NCBI GenBank assembly: GCA_019894735.1
Contig: JAGXOB010000159.1
Span: 1-5,260 of the forward strand
DNA: 5,260 bases
Source: Promethearchaeota archaeon
Lineage (GTDB): Archaea; Asgardarchaeota; Lokiarchaeia; Sigynarchaeales; SOKP01
Direction: 5' to 3'
How positions within the stretch are numbered: the stretch's first letter is position 1; each line of letters begins with the position of its first letter. Of the stretch, positions 1-5,237 are shown one piece after another. Under the pieces are notes generated by a model. That model worked only from the letters and a program-made list of their open reading frames with translations. It had not been told where the DNA came from and made no database searches. Position numbers and translations under genes: made by a program.

Positions 1-124
1 CCTTTAAAGTAGTATTATCTGTCTCAGCAAGATAGCCTTTATTCCTAAGTTTATTTTCTAATTCAATTATCCTGCTTTCTACTTGACGTAATTCTTTCTC
101 CTTTTTATTAACTATATTATTGTT
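1..124 (-). CDS. Partial coiled-coil reading frame running off the left edge
   Basis: On the minus strand a frame is open from the stop TAA at 127-125 to the window edge, about 41 codons. It encodes a charged, heptad-like segment including RQVESRIIELENKLRNKGYL. That is the look of a coiled coil. The pattern RIxxLExKLxNxxYL also resembles the C-terminal tail of valyl-tRNA synthetases, but this is recalled resemblance only. No ATG, GTG or TTG occurs in this frame within the window, so either the gene uses a non-standard start, or this is the remnant of a gene whose frame was broken. It lies in a different frame from the CBS gene just upstream, and almost touches it. It may also be chance, although the composition looks protein-like. 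Confidence 0.3.
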
Positions 125-129
125 TTATT

Positions 130-624
130 CTAGATAATATAATACCTCAAAACTTTTTGGAGGTTCTTTGGGGGTTCCATTACTTGTCCTAATGATCTTA
201 GAATCTCAGGTTGGCTCCGACAAATATCCTGCAAGTTAACTAAACCAACCAAGCGGTTTTTATGACTAACTGGAAGGTTCTTTATTTTTTTCTCAAACAT
301 GAGGCGTGCAGCCTCCTTCAAATCCGTTTTAGGTCCAATAGTTACCAAAGGACTTGACATTATCTCCTTCACTTTTGTTTTCCTCGCGTTTTTTCCCTCT
401 GCAACTATACGTTTTAGGATGTCTCTCTCGGTTAGGATTCCTTTTGTTTTCCCTTCAGCAGTTACAATTATGGCGCTCATGTCTACTTGAGTCATGATTT
501 CTGCAGCTTTTTTGACAGAAACATTCTCATCCAGAATAACGATTTTAGTGATCATCACATCTTCAGCTTTGATAGGATTGAAGCTTTTTTCTTCTAAATT
601 ATTGCCAGATTCACCTTTAGCCAA
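130..624 (-). CDS. Two-CBS-domain protein (164 aa)
   Basis: A small soluble protein consisting almost wholly of a CBS pair (Bateman module), which in this family binds adenine nucleotides and senses energy or redox state. CBS1 spans about residues 19-74, with AEDVM at its start and GILTERDIL at its end. CBS2 spans about 84-140, with KVKEIMSSPLVTIG and the weaker ending LVGLVNLQDI. The TERD segment in CBS1 fits the usual nucleotide phosphate/ribose contact; CBS2 has NLQD there, so its site may differ. A short acidic N-terminus and a basic tail of about 25 residues flank the pair, and there is no catalytic domain. Such free-standing pairs are abundant in thaumarchaea and have no fixed partner. 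The TTG start at 624 is chosen because GGTGATT lies just before it and a TATA box about 36 bases upstream. It is divergent from the YwbE gene. The family call is firm; the ligand and target are unknown. Confidence 0.93.
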   Translation of the reverse strand: MAKGESGNNLEEKSFNPIKAEDVMITKIVILDENVSVKKAAEIMTQVDMSAIIVTAEGKTKGILTERDILKRIVAEGKNARKTKVKEIMSSPLVTIGPKTDLKEAARLMFEKKIKNLPVSHKNRLVGLVNLQDICRSQPEILRSLGQVMEPPKNLQKVLRYYII

Positions 625-626
625 GA

Positions 627-633
627 AATCACC
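627..633 (-). promoter_or_regulatory. Ribosome binding site GGTGATT of the CBS gene
   Basis: GGTGAT matches the complement of the archaeal 16S rRNA 3' end and ends three bases before the TTG codon. It decides the start at 624 and fits a leader of about 10 bases. Confidence 0.6.
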
Positions 634-656
634 ATTAATAAATTATTAAAGGGCCT

Positions 657-664
657 ATTATAAA
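657..664 (-). promoter_or_regulatory. TATA box of the CBS gene
   Basis: On the minus strand the sequence reads TTTATAAT. Its centre is about 36 bases before the TTG start. Archaeal transcription starts about 26 bases after the TATA centre, so the mRNA would begin near 634, just ahead of the ribosome binding site. Confidence 0.5.
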
Positions 665-796
665 AAAGGTACACTCATCCCTTTTGGAATAAGTGTTCTT
701 TCTTCCTTATTTTTTTTATTTTGACTATAATTATTTTGTATACCTATTTTGTAATTTTCAAAGATGTTTATTCAATACAATATTTTGTACGAACTC

Positions 797-803
797 CTAT
801 AAG
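797..803 (+). promoter_or_regulatory. TATA-like box of the YwbE gene (leaderless spacing)
   Basis: CTATAAG is centred 27 bases before the ATG at 827. This predicts transcription starting at or next to the ATG, that is, a leaderless mRNA. No ribosome binding site is visible before the ATG, which agrees. Confidence 0.45.
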
Positions 804-826
804 CCGCGAAGTGCAAGTTAATTAAA

Positions 827-1024
827 ATGAATCCCAATCAACAAAGAAACCAAATCAAGTTGGGGACTCACGTAAAAATAGTCTTAAAACAACACCAACG
901 AACTGGCAAATTAACTGAAGGTATTGTTAAAACTATTCTCACTAATAGTTCGACTCATCCTCATGGAATAAAGGTACGACTTGAAGATGGCAAAGTCGGC
1001 AGAGTACAATTAATAATCAAATAA
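827..1024 (+). CDS. ywbE: YwbE family protein (DUF2196), 65 aa
   Basis: A full-length member of the small YwbE/DUF2196 family, which is about 60-70 residues long in bacteria and archaea. The hallmarks are all present: QRTGKLTEGIV (residues 24-34), ILTNSSTHPHGIKV (37-50) and RLEDGKVGRVQ (51-61). The many short strands and glycines fit a small beta-barrel, and the protein is basic, so nucleic-acid binding is often suspected, but I know of no proven role. There is no signal peptide or membrane segment, and it should be cytoplasmic. The ATG is well supported because an in-frame stop lies directly upstream. It has its own promoter, divergent from the CBS gene, and is followed by a 174-base spacer, so it is probably monocistronic. 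The family assignment is firm; the function is unknown. Confidence 0.93.
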   Translation: MNPNQQRNQIKLGTHVKIVLKQHQRTGKLTEGIVKTILTNSSTHPHGIKVRLEDGKVGRVQLIIK

Positions 1025-1198
1025 CAAAATTATCTGAGTTATGCACATTCCACTTTAATATTTTCAACCCTACATCCCATATCCAATAATAATAAAAACA
1101 ATTTTCCAAAATATTAGAACATAATTACTAGAACACCAAGTTCTTATCGAGATAATCTTAATACTACAAGTAAAGATGTATCTTTTGACGTAATTTTT

Positions 1199-1483
1199 TT
1201 GGCTAAAGCAATATGGAAAGGAGAGATTATAGCACAAAGTGATGCCTTTGAGATAGTCGAAGGTAACTACTATTTTCCACCAAACTCCATAAAAAGAGAG
1301 TTCCTAAAAGAAAGTAATACTCATTCAACCTGTCCGTGGAAAGGTTTTGCTAGCTATTATGATGTGATAGTCAAAACAGAAATCAATAAAGACGCAGCAT
1401 GGTATTATCCTGATCCAAAACCCGCAGCAAAACAAATCAAAAACTATGTCGCTTTTTGGAAAGGAATTACAATTCAAGAATAA
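1199..1483 (+). CDS. DUF427 domain protein (94 aa)
   Basis: A single complete DUF427 domain (Pfam NTP_transf_9, a beta-tent fold). Signature segments occur in family order: EGNYYFPP (residues 21-28), THSTCPWKG (41-49) with the invariant Cys-Pro-Trp, ASYYDV (51-56), DAAWYYPDPK (65-74) and VAFWKG (84-89). The length equals the usual single-domain form. It is cytoplasmic, with no signal or membrane segment. The Pfam name suggests a nucleotidyltransferase, but no activity is established to my knowledge, and I see no classical transferase motif. The start is TTG directly after a T run, giving MAKAIWKG, which lines up with the family N-terminus. No ribosome binding site is visible. TTAATACT near 1157-1164 could be its TATA box. 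A T7 tract follows downstream. The family is certain; the role is not. Confidence 0.92.
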   Translation: MAKAIWKGEIIAQSDAFEIVEGNYYFPPNSIKREFLKESNTHSTCPWKGFASYYDVIVKTEINKDAAWYYPDPKPAAKQIKNYVAFWKGITIQE

Positions 1484-1551
1484 TCCAATAATATTTAAGC
1501 CAAAAATTGAACTTTCGCTTTCCAAAAATGGTCTGATCAATTAATTTACTA

Positions 1552-1558
1552 TTTTTTT
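1552..1558 (+). terminator. T7 tract after the DUF427 gene
   Basis: A run of seven T lies about 70 bases after the DUF427 stop and before the next promoter; T tracts act as archaeal terminators. An A7 run follows at 1563-1569, making a near-palindromic block that could also end transcription on the other strand. Confidence 0.35.
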
Positions 1559-1587
1559 AAATAAAAAAAGCCACCATTCAATTTATG

Positions 1588-1594
1588 TTTTATA
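1588..1594 (+). promoter_or_regulatory. TATA box of the decayed antiporter gene
   Basis: TTTATAG is centred 26 bases before the ATG at 1617, the spacing expected for a leaderless archaeal mRNA. The promoter seems to have survived although the gene is broken. Confidence 0.45.
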
Positions 1595-1616
1595 GACAAT
1601 AAAAAGATTGATCGGA

Positions 1617-2629
1617 ATGCTAGAAGATACTGGAATTCAGGTTTTAATTCTGATTGTATCAATTGCTGGTTAAGCTTCATCTAGCCATTTTGCTATAAAA
1701 TCTCTGGAAGATATTATTGAATTAACAGGATTAAGAGCTGTTTCTACTGGTTTTATCATTCTAGCAGTGCTCACATCCACTCCTGAAATTGTAGTCGCAA
1801 TTATTGCAGTTACTCAAATCAACTTATCCATCAGTATTGGTGATGTATTGGGCTCGAATATTTTCAATATCGGAGCAGTTCTGGGATTATTAGGTATGTT
1901 TGGTTATCTCAAACTTTGTTGTAATGACCTATTTGTGGAACTTGCTGATACCCTCTCAATAATTGTTCTTATTCCCTTAATTTTATTAGTAAATCAATAT
2001 GCAATCTATAAAATTCCAAATCAGTTAATAGGACTAATTCTCCTATCCGCTTTTTTTATTAATGTTTATATGATAACAAAAAAAGCTACCCGATTCCACA
2101 CAGGTCTGTGCAAAGGAAGATAATTGTGAAATAAGAAAAGAGGACAAATCAACTCCAAACAAAGGTTCTGAAAGGAAAACAGCAACTAGAACTAAAAAAT
2201 CATAATAATTGGAACACTTCTAACAAGCTTTGCGTTAATTGTTTTGTTTGCTTAACTAACAGTATATTCTGCTTCAAACTAGCTATTGTTTTTGGTGTAC
2301 CTGCAATTCTTGTTGGAGCAAAACTTGTAGCAATTGGCACCTCTCTTCCCGAATTAACACTCGATATTACTGCCGTAAGAAGGGGCCGAGTGCAACTTGC
2401 CCTTGGAGATGTTATCGGGTTCCATCTCACTAATTTAACACTTGTGTTAGGAATTATACTCCTGGGTTCTCCTTTTCAAGTTGATATGACCATATTTATA
2501 GAAATCATTTCATTTTTGTTGATAACATCAATTTTGTTCTGGCGCTTTGTTATGCGTGGGGGTATCTCAAAAATTGAAGGATCGATTTTAATGCTGTCCA
2601 ACATCGTTTTTCTGATATTCGTTGTTTAG
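1617..2629 (+). pseudogene. Sodium/calcium-type cation antiporter (CaCA/YrbG family), broken
   Basis: Joined frames give about 335 residues, the usual size of a prokaryotic CaCA antiporter with two five-helix halves. The first half starts at ATG 1617 (MLEDTGIQVLILIVS), has a nonsense TAA at 1671-1673, and continues in frame through HFAIKSLEDIIELTG and alpha-1: TSTPE and GDVLGSNIFN. Near 2101-2121 the reading moves to another frame for a hydrophilic loop (VCAKEDNCEIRKEDKS). Near 2200 it returns to the first frame for a helix (IIIGTLLTSFALIVLFA). There it meets TAA at 2253-2255 and shifts again near 2277-2281. The rest is open to 2629 with alpha-2: VAIGTSLPELTLDITAVRRG and GDVIGFHLTN. The usual Gly-Ser-x of alpha-2 is Gly-Phe-His, likely a missense change. 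An intact copy would exchange Ca2+ or other cations across the membrane. Two stops plus three shifts make function very unlikely. Confidence 0.9.
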
Positions 2630-2694
2630 TTTTCTTAACGGTCTGCTTTTAATCTAAAAAAAGAATGGAAAAGGTAACCAATACTTTTAAGTTA

Positions 2695-2704
2695 TTTATT
2701 TAAA
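2695..2704 (+). promoter_or_regulatory. TATA-like box of the 2736 gene
   Basis: TTTATTTAAA is centred about 36 bases before the ATG at 2736, the same geometry as for the CBS gene. It predicts a leader of about 10 bases holding the GTGAT motif at 2724-2728, which can act as ribosome binding site. Confidence 0.4.
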
Positions 2705-2735
2705 GTTAGAAAGATAGTTCTGAGTGATTATAACT

Positions 2736-3236
2736 ATGAAAATGAGAATCTTAAAACTTGATCCAACATTATTTATTGAAATGTTGTGTGGAACAAAGAA
2801 ATTTAACATGTCAAATCTGCCAAGTAATTTAGAGTTAATAGATATCAAATACGATTTATTTTCTGGTCAAATTCAGGTGGTAGTAAGAAGTGATGATTTT
2901 GAAGATGCCGCAGATTCCTATCCAATTCCAAACTTTAAAGTAAGCGCTGGTGAATCTCCCACTGTTGTTTCTAGACCTTTAGTAAGTTCAAAATCCGAAT
3001 TGCAGGTTGCAAAAGCACCAAGAGTTAATGTAAATAAAGTCATAAGTGCTTATCAAAAAGAATTTAATCCTGACCAGCTTGGTTTGTTAAGTTTTACAGT
3101 AAAAGGAGACTATCTAATAGTTAAACCCGTTCAATATTTGAAGAATGAATGGAATGAAATCAATGAAGTTGTTAAAAATATTGGCGGTGAGTGGATTAAA
3201 GGTAGCATAATTAGTTATTGGAAGATTCCAATTTAA
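2736..3236 (+). CDS. Conserved-type hypothetical protein with two domains (166 aa)
   Basis: Function not recognised. It is soluble, with no signal peptide or membrane segment. The N-terminal part (about 1-70) is an alpha/beta region, with LKLDPTLFIEMLCG, then YDLFSGQIQVVVRSDDFEDAAD and the conserved-looking SYPIPNFKV. Residues 71-98 form a Ser/Pro/Val-rich linker. The C-terminal part (about 99-166) contains FTVKGDYLIVKP and ends in IGGEWIKGSIISYWKIPI. Endings of the form GGxWxxxxxxxxWxIP recur, in my memory, in several thaumarchaeal hypothetical proteins, so this may be a shared small domain. The start is uncertain: GTG 2724, ATG 2736 and ATG 2742 are in frame. I prefer 2736 because GTGAT lies seven bases before it. 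It is flanked by spacers of more than 100 bases and is probably transcribed alone. The frame is well maintained beside a decayed gene, so it is probably a real gene. Confidence 0.8.
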   Translation: MKMRILKLDPTLFIEMLCGTKKFNMSNLPSNLELIDIKYDLFSGQIQVVVRSDDFEDAADSYPIPNFKVSAGESPTVVSRPLVSSKSELQVAKAPRVNVNKVISAYQKEFNPDQLGLLSFTVKGDYLIVKPVQYLKNEWNEINEVVKNIGGEWIKGSIISYWKIPI

Positions 3237-3361
3237 AAAACATGCAATTAGTTATGTTTGAAATTTATTAATTACTGTTTTCTTTAATATTTGGTGTCTC
3301 TTAGACATATCTTCCTTTTGGCGGGTATTATCTTGTTTTATTGAGCACGATATCGTAAAGC

Positions 3362-3370
3362 TTAATATAT
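3362..3370 (+). promoter_or_regulatory. TATA box of the membrane protein gene
   Basis: TTAATATAT is centred about 35 bases before the TTG at 3401. Transcription would start near 3392, giving a very short leader that holds GGGGATT. A perfect 10-base palindrome lies just upstream at 3347-3356. Confidence 0.45.
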
Positions 3371-3390
3371 CATATTGTATTTGATGTTTT

Positions 3391-3397
3391 GGGGATT
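3391..3397 (+). promoter_or_regulatory. Ribosome binding site GGGGATT before TTG 3401
   Basis: GGGGATTTCA before TTG 3401 closely matches GGTGATTTC before the TTG of the CBS gene. This favours TTG 3401 over the in-frame TTG at 3389, which would overlap the motif. Confidence 0.45.
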
Positions 3398-3400
3398 TCA

Positions 3401-3919
3401 TTGGCTAAAGCCGCTTGGGTAGCTCCACTTTACTTATCTGTAGCCTGGACACTAATGATTACCTATCAAATATTTACTCAAACTGCAGTGTCAACATTAG
3501 TGACGAACGTGAACACAATTGTTCCATCTGTAGGTATATGGTTAACTTCCAGAATAGATCTGGTTGTCTTTGTTTATGGGTTTGCTTGGGTTTTTATTCT
3601 ATCGTCTGCAATACCTAGCGTAATTCTTGGAAAAGAAAGAGGGGTTTTGGCTCAATTCTTTCTTTGTTTAACACTAACCTTTCTGGCTGTGGTGATGGTG
3701 GATATTTTGGAAAGCTACGCTGACCTTTCTATGAGTCAATTGCTTGGTTTTTCCTATTTCTTCAATAACCTTGTAGTGGCATCATTGTATTTGATAATAC
3801 CTTACGTCTTAATGGTTGCACTAGATATACGATCAAGAAACCTGAACAAACAAAAACAAAATTTAGAATTGCTAACTGAGAATTATCTAGAAAATACTCC
3901 ACTCAAAGAGCGATACTAA
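3401..3919 (+). CDS. Four-helix integral membrane protein of unknown function (172 aa)
   Basis: Function not recognised. From the TTG at 3401 the protein has four strongly hydrophobic segments: about residues 5-25 (WVAPLYLSVAWTLMITYQIF), 52-76, 82-103 and 119-142. A polar loop of about 26 residues separates the first two. The C-terminal tail (143-172) is hydrophilic and Asn/Gln/Lys-rich. Positive charges between helices 2 and 3 (GKER) and after helix 4 (RSRNLNKQK) suggest these face the cytoplasm, with both termini inside. TM3 ends with an acidic stretch (VDILESYAD). There are no Cys pairs, His clusters or known transporter signatures. An in-frame TTG at 3389 would add four residues, but it overlaps the ribosome binding site, so 3401 is preferred. 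It has its own promoter and no operon partner. It is surely a real membrane gene; the role is open. Confidence 0.85.
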   Translation: MAKAAWVAPLYLSVAWTLMITYQIFTQTAVSTLVTNVNTIVPSVGIWLTSRIDLVVFVYGFAWVFILSSAIPSVILGKERGVLAQFFLCLTLTFLAVVMVDILESYADLSMSQLLGFSYFFNNLVVASLYLIIPYVLMVALDIRSRNLNKQKQNLELLTENYLENTPLKERY

Positions 3920-3949
3920 AGAATTAACAAATCATAACTGATCAATTTG

Positions 3950-3955
3950 TTTTTT
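3950..3955 (+). terminator. T6 tract after the membrane protein gene
   Basis: A six-T run about 30 bases after the stop codon is a plausible weak archaeal terminator. There is no clear hairpin. Confidence 0.25.
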
Positions 3956-4028
3956 GAACCTTGTTTAGTATCTGACACTTCCAATTTGTTTGTAAACATG
4001 TATTTTCTGGAACATATATCGATTTTCG

Positions 4029-4061
4029 CAATATATCGTCTTTAAAACAAGTTATATATTG
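4029..4061 (+). repeat. Inverted repeat CAATATAT / ATATATTG in the 3920-4136 spacer
   Basis: Perfect 8-base arms at 4029-4036 and 4054-4061 are separated by 17 bases. ATATATCG also occurs twice as a direct repeat, at 4014-4021 and 4031-4038. TCGCAA at 4026-4031 and TTGCGA at 4066-4071 form a further inverted pair. The right arm is TATA-like and lies about 80 bases before the 4137 gene, so the cluster could be an operator plus promoter. In AT-rich DNA, chance is possible. Confidence 0.4.
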
Positions 4062-4136
4062 AATCTTGCGATGCAATATGTATCTGAGTAAAACACAACA
4101 ACAGTACAACACAAATACAAAAGAAGTTGAAAATAT

Positions 4137-4511
4137 ATGCAAACAGAAAAAATAAAAACAAATTATACACTTCCAATATTAAAACAAAAAAATGATATTC
4201 AAAAAAACTCTAATTCACTAATCATCGAAGCAATTGATGAGAGTTTTGCATTATTTATCAATTCAAGAAAATTCAACATTTTTATCTACTTAGAAGAAAA
4301 GCATGGAATTACAAAACAGAATATGCCTGAAAATATTGAAAAAATTGTAAATATAATAGAACAATTGTTTGGATCCGGAGCACAATTAATCGAAATCAAA
4401 ATAATCGAATTAATCCATAAGAAAATCTGCGACTTTACCTATAACCCACCAAAAGATGACTTGTTTTTTAAACAATATTTAATAGAATTACTATCTTTTC
4501 TGAGAACCTAA
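4137..4511 (+). CDS. Small helical hypothetical protein, thaumarchaeal-type family (124 aa)
   Basis: No function is recognised. The first 28 residues are Lys/Asn/Gln-rich and probably disordered. Residues 29-97 form a helical domain with LIIEAIDESFALF, the core IYLEEKHGITKQNMPENI (50-67) and IEQLFGSGAQLIEIKIIELIHKKI (74-97). From memory, the order YxLEExxGIxKxxxPxxIE, then FGxGAxxxE, recurs in small thaumarchaeal hypothetical proteins, often in several paralogues per genome; a database search would be needed to confirm this. It is soluble, with no signal peptide or membrane helix. The ATG is forced by an in-frame stop two codons upstream. No clear ribosome binding site precedes it. A TATA-like site at 4052-4060 would give a leader of about 55 bases. 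Lys/Ile codons dominate (very AT-rich), more so than in the left-hand genes, so it may be fast evolving or recently acquired. Confidence 0.78.
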   Translation: MQTEKIKTNYTLPILKQKNDIQKNSNSLIIEAIDESFALFINSRKFNIFIYLEEKHGITKQNMPENIEKIVNIIEQLFGSGAQLIEIKIIELIHKKICDFTYNPPKDDLFFKQYLIELLSFLRT

Positions 4512-4616
4512 TCTAAATACTAACTCTTTCATTTATGAAAAATCAATCCAATAACACTCTAGAAAAACATATTTCTCTTTTCCATCTTTACTATTAATTT
4601 AGGTAAAGGTGAAGAT

Positions 4617-5063
4617 TTGAGTATAATTATCAAAAATTTCATTGAATCTAAATTTAGTAACAAGGCTAATCAGTATCTTTTAACAATTCAAAAAGTAGGT
4701 AAGATTTTTGCAAAAGTTCATTCAATTGATATGCCGTTAGGAGATACAAAACCTGAAAATGCATTAATTGATTCCAAAGGAGATATTTTTTTACTAGATT
4801 TTGAACAGTCAGCTTATGGCGGTGATAAAATTTGGGACTTAGCAGTATTTTTTTATTTTATAGGTCATTACATTCCTCTCTCTTGCGATAAAACTATTAT
4901 TGCATCGATAGTTAACTCATTTTTAGTTGGTTATCATAGTGGAGGCGGTGATATTAACCATATACAGAAAGTAGGTAATGCAAAATACTCAAGAATTTTT
5001 AGTGTTTTTATATTACCCTCTGTTTTACTAGAAATAGCAAATACCTGCAAAAAATTTTATTAG
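4617..5063 (+). CDS. Protein kinase-like C lobe, N lobe missing (148 aa)
   Basis: This is the catalytic lobe of a eukaryotic-like kinase, of the archaeal RIO/Bud32/LPS-kinase type. The alpha-E helix is near residues 21-36 (LLTIQKVGKIFAKVHS). The catalytic loop is LGDTKPENAL, with Asp43 and Asn48 in the HRDxxxxN positions, though His-Arg is replaced. The metal-binding DFG is DFE (Asp61), followed by WDLA (Asp74) as in alpha-F. The glycine loop and the ATP-anchoring Lys are absent. The frame is open upstream only to 4563 and codes for LGKGEDLS, which looks like the hinge and alpha-D of a kinase. An in-frame stop lies at 4560-4562. Translation could still begin at TTG 4617, four bases after GGTGA. 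Without an N lobe it should not phosphorylate by itself. It is most likely a truncated remnant, less likely an expressed pseudokinase fragment. The family is well supported; the exact subfamily is not. Confidence 0.7.
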   Translation: MSIIIKNFIESKFSNKANQYLLTIQKVGKIFAKVHSIDMPLGDTKPENALIDSKGDIFLLDFEQSAYGGDKIWDLAVFFYFIGHYIPLSCDKTIIASIVNSFLVGYHSGGGDINHIQKVGNAKYSRIFSVFILPSVLLEIANTCKKFY

Positions 5064-5064
5064 A

Positions 5065-5071
5065 TTTTTTT
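5065..5071 (+). terminator. T7 tract right after the kinase fragment
   Basis: Seven T begin just after the stop codon at 5061-5063 and could terminate transcription. They also directly precede the GGAG motif of the tiny ORF at 5082. Confidence 0.3.
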
Positions 5072-5081
5072 GGAGATTATA

Positions 5082-5126
5082 ATGAAAATTGATATTAATC
5101 AAATATTTTATATCTACTCTCTGTGA
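5082..5126 (+). CDS. Tiny ORF with a good ribosome binding site (14 aa)
   Basis: ATG codes for MKIDINQIFYIYSL and then TGA. GGAGAT at 5072-5077 lies four bases before the ATG, the strongest classical ribosome binding site in this half of the window. The peptide is too short to classify. It may be the surviving start of a decayed gene, a leader peptide, or chance. Confidence 0.2.
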   Translation: MKIDINQIFYIYSL

Positions 5127-5207
5127 TTTTTATAATATGAATAGATAAAAAAAACGAACGAAATAAACGCAGATTTACAAAAAATCTTAAATTAATTAAA
5201 AAAATAT

Positions 5208-5237
5208 TTCTATACTTAAATATTCTATACTTAAAGA
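5208..5237 (+). repeat. Two tandem copies of a 15-base unit
   Basis: TTCTATACTTAAA occurs at 5208-5220 and again at 5223-5235, so the period is 15 bases with 13 identical. ATATTTC (5204-5210) and GAAATAT (5236-5242) flank the block as an inverted pair. The second copy centres about 26 bases before an ATG at 5256, so it may be a TATA box for a leaderless gene starting at the right edge. Confidence 0.5.

Noticed and set aside
299..490. Plus-strand 63-codon ORF
   Set aside because: Antisense to the CBS-domain gene.
1131..1147. Short AGAAC/GTTCT inverted repeat upstream of the DUF427 gene
   Set aside because: Only five-base arms; likely by chance.
1325..1540. Minus-strand 71-codon ORF
   Set aside because: Shadow of the well-recognised DUF427 gene.
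2135..2281. Open plus-strand frame joined to the antiporter second half
   Set aside because: It is stop-free but encodes a Cys/Asn-rich non-membrane stretch, whereas other frames give the expected loop and helix; the openness appears accidental.
2200..2430. Minus-strand 76-codon ORF
   Set aside because: It lies antisense to the antiporter remnant, whose family motifs are on the plus strand; no promoter or ribosome binding site.
3942..4142. Minus-strand Cys-rich 66-codon ORF in the spacer
   Set aside because: Odd composition, no ribosome binding site, and it covers the repeat cluster and promoter region of the 4137 gene.
4535..4597. 20-codon ORF (MKNQSNNTLEKHISLFHLYY) before the kinase fragment
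   Set aside because: No ribosome binding site and no recognisable kinase N-lobe motif; could only be a frameshifted remnant, which I cannot support.
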